37,437 bases of DNA from an uncultured Saprospiraceae bacterium (GCA_938003955.1 CALKXE010000057.1:1-37437), one strand, 5' to 3'; shown: positions 27,918-36,259, counted from the first letter of the stretch. Numbers and translations are program-made. The notes: generated by a model not told the origin, from the letters alone.

Positions 27918-30338
27918 TTAATAAACTATGATTTTTTGACCATTGGTAGGATAATTATTTCCGTTAATTTCCAGCCAATATATTCCTTTGGGAAACGATT
28001 GCAAATCCAATTGCTTTATATTAAATCCCTTGTGGAAGTATTCTTTTTGCGATAATACTTTAATGCCTTGATTGTTAAATATATTAAGACTTCCTTCAAT
28101 CTCTGTTTCTGATTCGAAAGTTATTTTCGTAATTCCGCCAGTCGGGTTTGGATATACTCCGCAACTAGCTTCTTCGTTAAATATAGTCTCAACATCTTGT
28201 AACTGAGTAAATTTCAGGTTAGATAGAGATAAAGATTTAGACGATCCATCAAGGTTCTTCTGAGTAAATGTTATCATTTTCATATCCTTGACAGTCAACT
28301 CAGTGTTTAGCGTATTTCTAAAATATGCAAACGGTATTTCCACCTCATTTCCTCCATGTTCAAGTTCAATCGTATAATAGAATTGTTCGTCCCAATCTCC
28401 GATACTAGATTTAATTAACTTCACTTCTAGAAATCCTTCACCTTCGATATTTAATTTCATTCCATTGTATTCACTTAAATCAATAGAGCTTCCACTCGGT
28501 CTTAGATTTTTGTATACTGTCAAATAGTCGTTTGATTTATATTCTACAGATATATTCCTAGGTATTAAAAATTCATTTTGGTTGGTTTCTTCTTCGTTAT
28601 GCAGGATTTCAATATTAGTAATATCTGTGTTTATACTTTCATAATCAAGCGCCCATGCTCCATCAGAGAAATAGACTACATCATAATTATCAGCACCTAT
28701 CAATCCGACTTTCAATTCTACATCAAATAGAGATCCTGAATTATTTTCTAATTGAAAAGTGTTTACTCCAGGAGCTACTGTGATATGCTCTAAATAAGGC
28801 AATGGTGTATTGTCAATTTCTGTCCTAGTAGTCGATCCGACAAGGCTTACCAATTGATTTTCTTTAGTAGTATTATTGATTTTATATTCAATAGTATTGT
28901 CAATGTATCTTCCAGATTCGATAAAAACATCAGGTTTCATTGATTGCGTCGTAACATCATCTATATTTTCCATTTCTAGATTAATATTTGACAATATTTG
29001 CTTCACGATGTCTTTAGTTAAAAAGGGGGCAGAAGACCAGATTTGATAATTCAAAAATTTACCTACGGCTGGGTATTGGTCTACTGCCCACCTAGAAAAC
29101 ACCCTGTAGCTTTCTTGGTTTATAACTTCTATCGACATCGATATCGAATATTCTAAATTTCCATTTTCTCTTTCTAATGTGGTCAATAATAAATCATGAC
29201 CTTCTACTGTCGTATTCTGAACATCTCTAATTTTAGTCCCTGCTAATCTTTCACATACAACTTTAGTATGGTCATATATACCATCATTCGTCATCGTAGA
29301 GAACACTGTTGCAAAAGCCTTATCATTTAAGAGGTAATCTGCTGACCAAACTTCCTCCGCTTTAGTAATCGATCTTAGATCAGTTGGTGAAGAGACTATC
29401 ATCTCATCATTTTCCTTGATACTTGATGGTACATACAATTCTAACTCAGTTTTTGATCTAGTTGAGACACTGTTCTTTTCAATAATAGGGGCGCTATTTT
29501 TTGTTCTTTTGAAAGTCCTTTGTGCCACTTTATTTGACAGCCCTCTATTACTTTCTAATCCTCCATCACCTCCAGAGCTTTGTCCACCACCGTCATATGT
29601 TATCTGATTAAAATCAGTAGTATTAATTGCTGTGTAGGGATTAGTAGTCACTAAAAATAAAGCATCATTAAAATCTTGATCACATGAGCTAAAATCTCTT
29701 CTGATATCCTCAAATCCAAAGACGACTACTTGCTCGTTATTATCATATAAGTTTACATTATGTTTTTGTAAGTCACTATCCCCTTCTGGGTTCCAATACT
29801 GATTAGAATATAGCACCCAATTTCCATAGGTTACGTTTGATCCATTCCATCCGTTTGCTATAAGTACCCACCCGATTCCTGTATTTGCAGGATATTGACC
29901 GAGGTACATTTTATCACCTACTAATAGTCCACCACCGCTTCCAGCAGCAGAAACATTAGGAAATATTATCGTTATATCTTCATCAGATGGAGGGCTTAAC
30001 GGCGGGTTGAATAGGTCATATGTATAGAATCCTAGTACATTCTTATATCCAGCTCCTTCACCAACGAATGTAACCCATACATCTGCTAATTCAGTTAAGA
30101 GTATATTCGTTTCTACACCCTCAGCAATATATTCCGGATTGTATTCTGGAACAGGATAACTCTCTGGCAGTGATGCATTTATATTATCAACAAGCGATAT
30201 AGAAACTGAAGTGTTCACCATATCTATCGGCACTCCTTGACTATCGTAATCACTTAGGTAGTTATAGTTTTGTGAGAATAGACTCATTGATATTAAAAGC
30301 ATTAATAAGACTTCTGCAATTGTAATATTTTTAATCAT
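27918..30338 (-). CDS. Secreted DUF4114 protein with T9SS type A sorting domain
   Basis: 806 residues. Signal peptide MIKNITIAEVLLMLLISMSLFSQ. Residues about 125-233 match DUF4114: after GTGIGWVLI-like spacing the block VVVFGFEDIRRD...CDQDFNDALFLV is the family hallmark, a calcium-binding-like acidic loop (DQDFND) in surface proteins. The middle 450 residues are beta-rich and not recognised. The C-terminal 80 residues (CGVYPNPTGGITKITF, SLNIFNNQGIKVLSQ, FPKGIYWLEI) are a type A T9SS sorting tail, so the protein is exported across the outer membrane and its tail removed. It is monocistronic, divergent from the H-NOX operon. Function at the surface is unknown; adhesion is a guess. Confidence 0.87.
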   Translation of the reverse strand: MIKNITIAEVLLMLLISMSLFSQNYNYLSDYDSQGVPIDMVNTSVSISLVDNINASLPESYPVPEYNPEYIAEGVETNILLTELADVWVTFVGEGAGYKNVLGFYTYDLFNPPLSPPSDEDITIIFPNVSAAGSGGGLLVGDKMYLGQYPANTGIGWVLIANGWNGSNVTYGNWVLYSNQYWNPEGDSDLQKHNVNLYDNNEQVVVFGFEDIRRDFSSCDQDFNDALFLVTTNPYTAINTTDFNQITYDGGGQSSGGDGGLESNRGLSNKVAQRTFKRTKNSAPIIEKNSVSTRSKTELELYVPSSIKENDEMIVSSPTDLRSITKAEEVWSADYLLNDKAFATVFSTMTNDGIYDHTKVVCERLAGTKIRDVQNTTVEGHDLLLTTLERENGNLEYSISMSIEVINQESYRVFSRWAVDQYPAVGKFLNYQIWSSAPFLTKDIVKQILSNINLEMENIDDVTTQSMKPDVFIESGRYIDNTIEYKINNTTKENQLVSLVGSTTRTEIDNTPLPYLEHITVAPGVNTFQLENNSGSLFDVELKVGLIGADNYDVVYFSDGAWALDYESINTDITNIEILHNEEETNQNEFLIPRNISVEYKSNDYLTVYKNLRPSGSSIDLSEYNGMKLNIEGEGFLEVKLIKSSIGDWDEQFYYTIELEHGGNEVEIPFAYFRNTLNTELTVKDMKMITFTQKNLDGSSKSLSLSNLKFTQLQDVETIFNEEASCGVYPNPTGGITKITFESETEIEGSLNIFNNQGIKVLSQKEYFHKGFNIKQLDLQSFPKGIYWLEINGNNYPTNGQKIIVY

Positions 30339-30366
30339 AATTTACTTTTATTATTTATTTATGATG

Positions 30367-30374
30367 CAAAGATG
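30367..30374 (-). promoter_or_regulatory. Candidate -7 element for the DUF4114 gene
   Basis: On the minus strand CATCTTTG, seven of eight consensus positions, about 29 bases before the ATG at 30338. No -33 element seen. Confidence 0.35.
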
Positions 30375-30626
30375 TAGTGAAAGACCCTAAAGAAATTAGG
30401 TTTTCGTTTTTCGGTAGGATATCTTCGTGTTTTGGCAATTAACTTTATCACAGTAAATTAGCGGTAGTGAAATTGCGATGACTGGGCTGTAGAGACCATA
30501 GGATGTAATTAATATCAATGGTTATTTTTTTAAGGATCTTAAATTTTTATTTTTACGATGCTTGTAAATAAGCTCAGACACCAAAGAAGATGATAGAGTC
30601 GTGGCTTTAAAAACATTTTGTAGAAA

Positions 30627-30769
30627 TTGATTGGCTTTTGTAGAATTTATTGGCTAGCTTTTGTAGCATTTGTTGACTGGCTTTTGTAGCATTTCAAAGA
30701 AATGCGGGAAAACAGTCAAAAAAAAATGCGGAAAAACAGTCAAAACAAATGCGGGAAAACGATCAAATG
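30627..30769. repeat. Six-unit 23-bp repeat array (3 direct + 3 inverted) upstream of H-NOX
   Basis: Left units at 30627-30649, 30650-30672 and 30673-30695 are each exactly 23 bases and share TTG[AG]CT[AG]GCTTTTGTAGC with small changes. After the spacer AAAG come right units at 30700-30723, 30724-30746 and 30747-30769 (24, 23, 23 bases) sharing AAATGCGG[GA]AAAAC then AGTCAAA or GATCAAA. The reverse complement of the right unit (TTGACTG, TTTT, GCATTT) matches the left unit in order, so the whole is a large imperfect inverted repeat; the innermost pair can form a stem with loop CAAAG. The right units carry ACAGTCAAA, similar to 9-base half-sites of LytTR regulators. Confidence 0.85.
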
Positions 30770-30819
30770 TGGAGGACACGATTGAACATAAATCGTTGAA
30801 TTTTAAAAAAAATAAATTT

Positions 30820-31359
30820 ATGAAAGGAATAGTATTTACTGAATTCTTAGAGATGGTAGAAAAGCAATTTGGTTATGAAATGGTAGATACCATTATTGAA
30901 GAATCGAAATTGCCGTCCAATGGAATCTATACATCTGTAGGTACATATCATCATAGTGAGATTGTTCAGTTGCTAGGTAATCTATCGACCAAATCAAAGA
31001 TTGATGCCCAGGTATTACTAAAGGCTTTTGGAGTATACTTATTCGATACATTTCTCGGCGCCTACCCACAATTCTTTAGCGCTGTAGATAATCCTTTTGA
31101 TTTTTTGATATCAATAGACAGTCATATTCATGTGGAAGTAATGAAATTATATCCTGAAGCAACACTTCCAAAATTTGATACAGTGAGGCTCGATGATGGT
31201 AGCTTAGAAATGATCTACCAAAGCGAAAGAAAAATGGCATCTTTAGCTGAAGGTCTCATAGAGAAGTCCATTGAACACTATAAAACATCACATATTATAG
31301 AAAAAGAAATGATAAATGAAGACGGCTCGGTAGTTAAATTCACAATAAAGCAATCCTAG
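30820..31359 (+). CDS. H-NOX (HNOB) haem nitric-oxide sensor
   Basis: Stand-alone H-NOX domain of 179 residues, the usual size. It binds haem b and signals gas binding to a partner kinase. H104 in the segment IHVEVMKLYPEATLP is the expected haem-iron ligand. Y133-S135-R137 (YQSER) is the invariant YxSxR motif that holds the haem propionates. The position matching the distal tyrosine of Caldanaerobacter (Tt) H-NOX Y140 is L142, so the pocket lacks the O2-stabilising hydroxyl; by family knowledge this predicts an NO-selective sensor. The start at 30820 (MKGIVFTEFLEMVEKQFG) fits the family, although the frame is open to 30670. The hybrid kinase gene follows after one base, which fits an H-NOX-associated histidine kinase pair. 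Cytoplasmic. Confidence 0.93.
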   Translation: MKGIVFTEFLEMVEKQFGYEMVDTIIEESKLPSNGIYTSVGTYHHSEIVQLLGNLSTKSKIDAQVLLKAFGVYLFDTFLGAYPQFFSAVDNPFDFLISIDSHIHVEVMKLYPEATLPKFDTVRLDDGSLEMIYQSERKMASLAEGLIEKSIEHYKTSHIIEKEMINEDGSVVKFTIKQS

Positions 31360-31360
31360 A

Positions 31361-33856
31361 ATGGATGAAATTTCACTTTTAAGAAAAAAGCTCGAAAGAG
31401 AAAAAAAAGCAAGAAAACAAGCAGAATCTACTCTTGAACATAAGGCTTTAGAATTATTTAAAGCCAACGAATCGCTGCGTAAACTAAATCAGAATCTCGA
31501 AAGTGAAATAACAATACGTACGCAATCACTAGCTGTAAGTGAGGAACAATACCGTACAGTCATAGAACAAGCAAGAGACATTATATATAGAATAGATGAC
31601 GAAGGATACTTCCTTTTTATCAATAAAATTGGAATTAAGAAATTTGGCTACACAGAAGAAGAAATTGTTGGCCGCAGATACACCGAGTTCATCCCCAATG
31701 AAGACCTAGAGTCAGAGTTTATCTACTATACTAAAGTTAGAGACTCCGGCGTATCATCAGACTATCACGAATTTAGAATCGAATCTAAAGGAGGTGATAA
31801 CTTTTGGGTAGGTCAAAATGTAAATAGGATAGTCGACTCTAACGGTGAAGTCTATTTCACTGTTGTTGCTAGAGATATTACACAAAGGAAAGCGACAGAA
31901 AAAGCACTTGGCAAAGCAAAAGTTGAACTACAAAAAAGTGAAATCAAGTACCGGAGCATTATAGAAAATATGGAACTTGGTCTTCTCGAGGTTGATACAA
32001 AAGGCAAAATATTAAGAGTTTACGACATATTCAATAAGATGTTAGGCTATGAAGGAGATGAATTAGTTGGAAAAGATGCTAAGAAAACACTCCTGGTAGA
32101 AGCGTATAATGACACGATAGATGCTGAAGACAACAAAAGACTTCAAGGAAAAACTGGTGTTTACGAGATAAAATTAAGAAAGAAAGACAATTCTGAAATC
32201 TGGGTTATTATCAGCGGTGCTCCCTTCTATGATGAAAAAGGAAATGTAATAGGATCAATAGGTGTTCACTATGATATAACGGATAGGAAAGAACTAGAAA
32301 GTCAATTAGAAATTGCACGAAGAAAAGCCGTTAAGGCACAACAAGCGGAGAAAGCTTTCCTGGCTAATATGAGTCACGAAATCAGGACTCCACTTAATGC
32401 AATCATAGGAATGAGTCACCTCTTGATGGATACAAGACTGGATGAAGAACAAACCGACTTTATCGATACGTTGAATAACTCAGCATCCATCTTAAAAACA
32501 TTGATCTCGGACATATTAGACATCTCTAAGATTGATGCGGGTTCTCTAGAAGTACAAAACAGACCATTTGACATCAGGCTACTCGGTCAGAAACTGGTCA
32601 AAACCTTCAAAAAACAGGAGCAAAATAGTGAAGTCAAGTTTATCTATTCTTGTGCTTCAGACATCCCGCCGTCACTCAGTTCTGACCCTCAGTTACTCAA
32701 TCAGGTTTTGATTAATCTGCTCGGTAATGCACAAAAATTCACCAATTCTGGTTCTGTAGAATTAGTAATAAAAGTAATCTCTGATAATACAGATAGAATA
32801 ACCATAGGATTTCAAGTAAAAGACACTGGAATAGGTATCTCAGAGTTAGAGGCAAATCAAATATTCCAAGAATTCAAACAAGCAAATAATGAAATCAGAA
32901 CTAAATTTGGAGGGAGTGGATTAGGATTGAGTATTTCCTATCAATTAGTAAAACTACTTGGAGGAAAATTATCTGTTTCATCTGTTCAAGGTGAAGGCAG
33001 TACGTTTAGCTTCGAGCTAGAAATGAAAGTATCAAACGAAGTTCCTAGAGTAGAGAATAAAATATCTCTTCTCAACAAGCTGAATACTGAAAAGAGTACA
33101 ATCCTCGTAGTAGAGGACAATGCGATGAATATTAAGTACATCACATCACTACTCAAAAAATGGAAGATCAAACATGATGTAGCTCTAAACGGGAAAGAAG
33201 CATATGATCTCTTCCTAGAAAACACATATGATCTCATCTTCATGGATCTCCAAATGCCTGTCATGGATGGATTTGAGGCGACTCAGCTTATAAGATCTTC
33301 TGATAGTAGTAATTCCCAACTACCAATAATAGCATTGACGGCATCCACATTTTTAAGTAAGAAAAGGCTCGCACTAAAAGCTGGAATGACTGATTTCTTA
33401 TCCAAACCATTTACCCCAGATCAGCTCCATGAGATAATAGACAAGTATCTAAATACAAATGAAAACAAGACAGAATCAGATAATGAATTTACTTTTTCTG
33501 ATAAGCTTGATGCAGAGTACCTAAGACAAGCATATGGTAATGATGCAGAATATGCGCTTGATATGTTCGAAACATACCTTGACATTATAGAAGATGACCT
33601 GTTACTGATCAAAGACAGCATAAGTACAGATGATCGGGAAGCGCTGAGCAAGCAACTACATAGAATAAAACCTACATTTACCATGGTAGGAATTAGCGAA
33701 ATCACTACAACTATAGAAGCAGTCGAACCAATCCTAGAATCACTGGACAAACCAAAATTAGAACAATGGTTTGAGAAATTTGACACACTCACAAAATCAA
33801 AAACACCTCTAATATTAGAAGAGATAAAAAGACTAATGCAATGGCAGAAAAATTAA
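31361..33856 (+). CDS. Soluble hybrid histidine kinase (H-NOX-associated): PAS-PAS-HisKA-HATPase-REC-Hpt
   Basis: 831 residues with no membrane segment. An N-terminal coiled coil (about 1-60) is followed by PAS domains at about 62-180 and 197-312, HisKA with H339 in MSHEIRTPLN, and an HATPase domain (N box near 444-465, DTGIGI near 488, GGSGLGLS near 517). A receiver domain has acceptor D629 (FMDLQMPVMDG) and KPF. The C-terminal Hpt domain has H767 in LHRIKPTFTMVG. This is a complete phosphorelay in one chain, H339 to D629 to H767, able to pass phosphate to a separate receiver. Placement one base after H-NOX and overlapping the LytTR regulator by 16 bases makes those its partners. H-NOX probably controls kinase activity through the coiled coil or PAS region, which is inference. 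Confidence 0.94.
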   Translation: MDEISLLRKKLEREKKARKQAESTLEHKALELFKANESLRKLNQNLESEITIRTQSLAVSEEQYRTVIEQARDIIYRIDDEGYFLFINKIGIKKFGYTEEEIVGRRYTEFIPNEDLESEFIYYTKVRDSGVSSDYHEFRIESKGGDNFWVGQNVNRIVDSNGEVYFTVVARDITQRKATEKALGKAKVELQKSEIKYRSIIENMELGLLEVDTKGKILRVYDIFNKMLGYEGDELVGKDAKKTLLVEAYNDTIDAEDNKRLQGKTGVYEIKLRKKDNSEIWVIISGAPFYDEKGNVIGSIGVHYDITDRKELESQLEIARRKAVKAQQAEKAFLANMSHEIRTPLNAIIGMSHLLMDTRLDEEQTDFIDTLNNSASILKTLISDILDISKIDAGSLEVQNRPFDIRLLGQKLVKTFKKQEQNSEVKFIYSCASDIPPSLSSDPQLLNQVLINLLGNAQKFTNSGSVELVIKVISDNTDRITIGFQVKDTGIGISELEANQIFQEFKQANNEIRTKFGGSGLGLSISYQLVKLLGGKLSVSSVQGEGSTFSFELEMKVSNEVPRVENKISLLNKLNTEKSTILVVEDNAMNIKYITSLLKKWKIKHDVALNGKEAYDLFLENTYDLIFMDLQMPVMDGFEATQLIRSSDSSNSQLPIIALTASTFLSKKRLALKAGMTDFLSKPFTPDQLHEIIDKYLNTNENKTESDNEFTFSDKLDAEYLRQAYGNDAEYALDMFETYLDIIEDDLLLIKDSISTDDREALSKQLHRIKPTFTMVGISEITTTIEAVEPILESLDKPKLEQWFEKFDTLTKSKTPLILEEIKRLMQWQKN

Positions 33857-34545
33857 AATGTATCATCGTAGAAGATGAGATAATGGCTAGAAAGTCACTT
33901 ACTAAACTTTGTGAGAAATCAGACCGATTACAATTGATCGGTGTTTATGAAAATGCCGAAGAAGTATTAGCATCTAAAATTACAGAAGACTTAGATCTCA
34001 TGCTATTGGATATAGAGATGCCTGGGAAGTCTGGCCTTGAGTTATTAGAAGAACTATCTATCATACCCCAAGTAATATTTACAACTGGGAATAAGGAGTA
34101 TGCTTATGATGCATATGAGTATGACATCACCGATTTTCTAAAAAAACCAATAACCCAAGCACGATTTTTTAAAGGAATCGAAAAAGCGATATTCAGACAA
34201 GATCAATTAGACGCCATCGCTACTGCGAGTGCTAGAAATGAAATCTATATAAGGACAGAAGGAAGGCACGTCAGAGTATCCTATGATTCTATTTTATATT
34301 TTGAAAATGTAGGTGATTATGTAAAAGTGATCACAGAAAATGGCAATCATGTCATCCACGGAAGCATGAAGTCAATAGATAGTCGTATCCAGCATCCAAG
34401 ATTCATGAAGGTGCACCGATCTTACATCGTCAATCTTGATAAGATATTAGATATAGAAGATAATACGCTCGTCATTGAGAAGTCAGTAATACCTATTAGC
34501 AGAGCGCATAAGCCAGTATTGATGAAGAGTATTAATATATTGTAG
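33841..34545 (+). CDS. LytTR-family response regulator of the H-NOX operon
   Basis: 234 residues. A receiver domain (1-118) with E11/D12-type acidic residues, acceptor D57 (LLDIEMPG) and the Lys-Pro pair in FLKKPIT is joined to a LytTR DNA-binding domain (about 135-234; EIYIRTEGRHVRV, FENVGDYVKV, MKSIDSRI, FMKVHRSYIVNLDKI). It is the expected output of the phosphorelay: phosphate from H767 of the kinase to D57, then DNA binding. The ATG overlaps the kinase end by 16 bases, which implies coupled translation. LytTR proteins bind pairs of roughly 9-base direct repeats, and similar repeats lie upstream of this operon, so autoregulation is plausible. Confidence 0.94.
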   Translation: MAEKLKCIIVEDEIMARKSLTKLCEKSDRLQLIGVYENAEEVLASKITEDLDLMLLDIEMPGKSGLELLEELSIIPQVIFTTGNKEYAYDAYEYDITDFLKKPITQARFFKGIEKAIFRQDQLDAIATASARNEIYIRTEGRHVRVSYDSILYFENVGDYVKVITENGNHVIHGSMKSIDSRIQHPRFMKVHRSYIVNLDKILDIEDNTLVIEKSVIPISRAHKPVLMKSINIL

Positions 34546-34882
34546 TGATCTTAATATACTTTATCAGAGTTGTACTCTTTTTAATATAACTTAAATTGAT
34601 GTTGTATTTCCTGTTTTGAATTTGAGTTATACCGATTACTATTTCAGATGTCGGTTATTGCATAAGCAACTTTCAATATCGGTTGTTTGCTAAGCATCGA
34701 GTGTTTTTATGAATCGGGTGTTTTCACCATCCCTTTTACCATCCCTCTCATATCGGCATTACATCATTGAAATTAGTGACAAACTAAACCAGAAATGGTA
34801 TTACACTCTCATTCAACTCTTTTAATTCGTTTTAGAATTTCTTAATCTAATCAATAGTAGTAATTAAGGCCAAACTGCTTCT
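34546..34882. other. Gene-free convergent region after the H-NOX operon
   Basis: 337 bases between the LytTR gene and the antitoxin gene, whose ends converge. No strong intrinsic terminator was found for either side. It contains dispersed repeat copy B (34631-34682). Confidence 0.5.
34631..34682. repeat. Small dispersed repeat, copy B
   Basis: Starts ACCGATTACTATT, identical to copy A (877-889), and ends TTCAATATCGG, which differs from copy A by four inserted bases. The middle contains a small TTGC/GCAA hairpin. It is intergenic like copy A. Confidence 0.4.
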
Positions 34883-35173
34883 TTAACCAATACTTATGTT
34901 CAAAGACTTACCTAATCCACTCTCTATCAATTTAAAGAACGTGCTCAATTGAATGTCACTTTTACCAGTTTCAATTCTTGAAATATAACTCTTCTTTGTT
35001 CCTGTTTTTTCGGCTAACTGTTGTTGGGTCATCTTAGCTTCTTTTCTTGCTTCCTTTAGCATTATTCCCAATCTAAATGCAAGAGAATCTGCATCAAATT
35101 TAGCTCTTGATTCAGTACCTTTTGCGCCTCTCTGCTTTTTTAAGTGACTTTCAAATGATGTTAAATTATTCAT
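34883..35173 (-). CDS. XRE-family antitoxin (HigA-like)
   Basis: 96 residues with a helix-turn-helix of the XRE/Cro type at about residues 33-90 (LGIMLKEARKEAKMTQQQLA, then KKSYISRIETGKSDI). The N-terminal 30 residues are charged and probably bind the toxin. Its ATG overlaps the stop of the upstream toxin gene by four bases, and toxin-before-antitoxin order is the HigBA arrangement. It should neutralise the toxin and repress the shared promoter, where an 18-base palindrome overlaps the -7 element. Confidence 0.9.
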   Translation of the reverse strand: MNNLTSFESHLKKQRGAKGTESRAKFDADSLAFRLGIMLKEARKEAKMTQQQLAEKTGTKKSYISRIETGKSDIQLSTFFKLIESGLGKSLNISIG

Positions 35174-35448
35174 GATTTTGAATTCTTATTATTAAAGTAC
35201 TCTTTTTTCAATTTGATAGCAAGATCTAATTCTTTCTTAGGGGTCTTTTGTGTCTTCTTTAGAAAACAATTTGTTAGTATAACTAATCTACCTTCATCAA
35301 AAAAGCAAAAGATCCTAATATTGCTAAAAACAGTCGACACTCGTATTTCATAAACTCCATCAGTACCACTTAGATGTTTCAAAAATTTCTTAGGCACTCT
35401 CGATTCGTATTTTATTAGATCAAGCACGTAGTCAATTTTATCTTTCAC
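35170..35448 (-). CDS. RelE/Gp49-like toxin (HigB-type)
   Basis: Predicted ribosome-dependent mRNA-cutting toxin. Visible family segments are KIDYVLDLIKYESRVPKKFL, YEIRVSTVFSNIRIFCFFD, and FLKKTQKTPKKELDLAIKLK. The first usual start codon in frame is GTG at 35448, giving 92 residues, shorter than the roughly 110 typical. The frame stays open upstream and encodes ERNIALYQNYFSDFYEKQND, which looks like the normal N-terminus of this family, but no ATG, GTG or TTG lies before it; at the expected start position stands GTA (35512-35514). So the toxin either starts at an unusual codon (for example ATC at 35500-35502), is made short from GTG, or has lost its start and is weakened. Confidence 0.85.
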   Translation of the reverse strand: MKDKIDYVLDLIKYESRVPKKFLKHLSGTDGVYEIRVSTVFSNIRIFCFFDEGRLVILTNCFLKKTQKTPKKELDLAIKLKKEYFNNKNSKS

Positions 35449-35518
35449 CTTATCATTCTGTTTTTCATAGAAATCAGAGAAGTAATTCTGGTATAGCGCG
35501 ATATTCCTTTCTACACTA

Positions 35519-35540
35519 CAAAGTTAACTAAGTAGTTAAC
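35519..35540 (-). promoter_or_regulatory. Promoter and palindromic operator of the toxin-antitoxin module
   Basis: On the minus strand TAACTTTG (35526 to 35519) is a perfect TAnnTTTG -7 element. It overlaps GTTAACTAAGTAGTTAAC (35523-35540), an 8-bp perfect inverted repeat around two central bases. Repressor binding there would block the promoter, the usual autoregulation of HigA-type antitoxins. The predicted transcript start, near 35512, leaves almost no leader for a full-length toxin frame. Confidence 0.7.
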
Positions 35541-35860
35541 AATTTATAAACTTGATTAGTTCTTTACATCTGAATATAAAGCTCGTTAGAAAGTTTCAAT
35601 AAAGAATTATTTTCCTTTCCTATGAGTTTAATCGATAAGCATTTAATATTTCTTTATTTGAACAATAAGAAGAAAACAGCTTAAACAGCACAATATCTAA
35701 CATCCAATAACAATCATCCGATACCTATTAATAGCATAAAACCACTAAAACAGACCCTTTCCACGATTCCCTACCATAACACGAAGGATTCATACCAAAA
35801 AACGAAAACCAGCCCAAATAACTTTCATTTGCCCCCATCTTGCAGTCAAATAGACAAAGC
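35541..35860. other. Divergent region between toxin-antitoxin and the response-regulator operon
   Basis: 320 AT-rich bases. A near-consensus -7 element, TAACTTTC at 35819-35826, lies 35 bases before the response regulator start at 35861. No other feature was recognised. Confidence 0.45.
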
Positions 35861-36259
35861 ATGAACATCTTAATAGCAGAAGACAATCCATTAATACTTA
35901 AGTCACTAGCGTATACATTTTCGCATACAAGTTTTGATGTACACTGTGCTATTGATGGACTACAAGCGAAAGAAATATATGACAAAGTAAAACCGTCATT
36001 TGTTATTTCTGACCTTATGATGCCTTTCTTAACAGGTCTCGAATTGATAGAGCATATCAGAGCGTCTGAAGTAGATTACACTAAAATAATAGTGCTCTCT
36101 TCAATGAGAATGGAAGATACAATATCTCATGCTTTTGATATGGGTGTGGATGACTTCGTAACGAAGCCTTTCGCATCATCAGAGCTAATAGCTCGTGTAA
36201 AAAGACTTTTAAAATATAACGTTATCGAAAATCTTGCTAAATCTGTAACAGTAGCATAA
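35861..36259 (+). CDS. Single-domain response regulator (CheY/OmpR-type receiver)
   Basis: About 132 residues, a receiver domain without output domain. Acidic pair E7/D8 (IAEDNPL), acceptor D51 (ISDLMMPF), S80/S81 and K102 (TKPF) are all present, so it should be phosphorylatable. The start at 35861 (MNILIAEDN) is preferred over the in-frame ATG at 35840, because receiver domains begin this way. Its stop overlaps the next start in TAATG, so it is translationally coupled to the YaiO-like barrel. It would act by protein-protein contact, perhaps controlling a downstream polysaccharide or secretion machine whose genes lie beyond the window. No kinase is visible. Confidence 0.9.
   Translation: MNILIAEDNPLILKSLAYTFSHTSFDVHCAIDGLQAKEIYDKVKPSFVISDLMMPFLTGLELIEHIRASEVDYTKIIVLSSMRMEDTISHAFDMGVDDFVTKPFASSELIARVKRLLKYNVIENLAKSVTVA

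Larger units (their letters stand above)
30339..30819. other. Divergent regulatory region of the H-NOX operon
   Basis: 481 bases between the divergent DUF4114 gene and the H-NOX start. It contains a near-consensus minus-strand -7 element at 30367-30374, about 190 bases with no recognised feature, then a six-unit repeat array (30627-30769) ending 50 bases before the H-NOX ATG. The reading frame is open back to 30670 through the repeats, but the repeated lysine-rich peptide it would encode is not part of the H-NOX fold. Confidence 0.6.

Noticed and set aside
30627..30769. CRISPR-like array
   Set aside because: The 23-base units abut each other with no unique spacers, half are inverted, and there are no cas genes in the window.
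30670..30819. N-terminal extension of H-NOX (ISKKCGKTVKKKCGKTVK...)
   Set aside because: The extension is simply the translation of the repeat array; H-NOX proteins start at the MKGIVF-type segment, so the start at 30820 was chosen.
33421..33792. Antisense frame (123 residues) opposite the hybrid kinase Hpt region
   Set aside because: A serine-rich shadow of the kinase coding strand, with no start signal or family match. The antisense frame at 32986-33264 was rejected for the same reason.
35728..35985. 85-residue minus-strand frame overlapping the receiver gene
   Set aside because: Overlaps the start of a clear receiver-domain gene and mixes coding antisense with intergenic DNA; no recognisable features.
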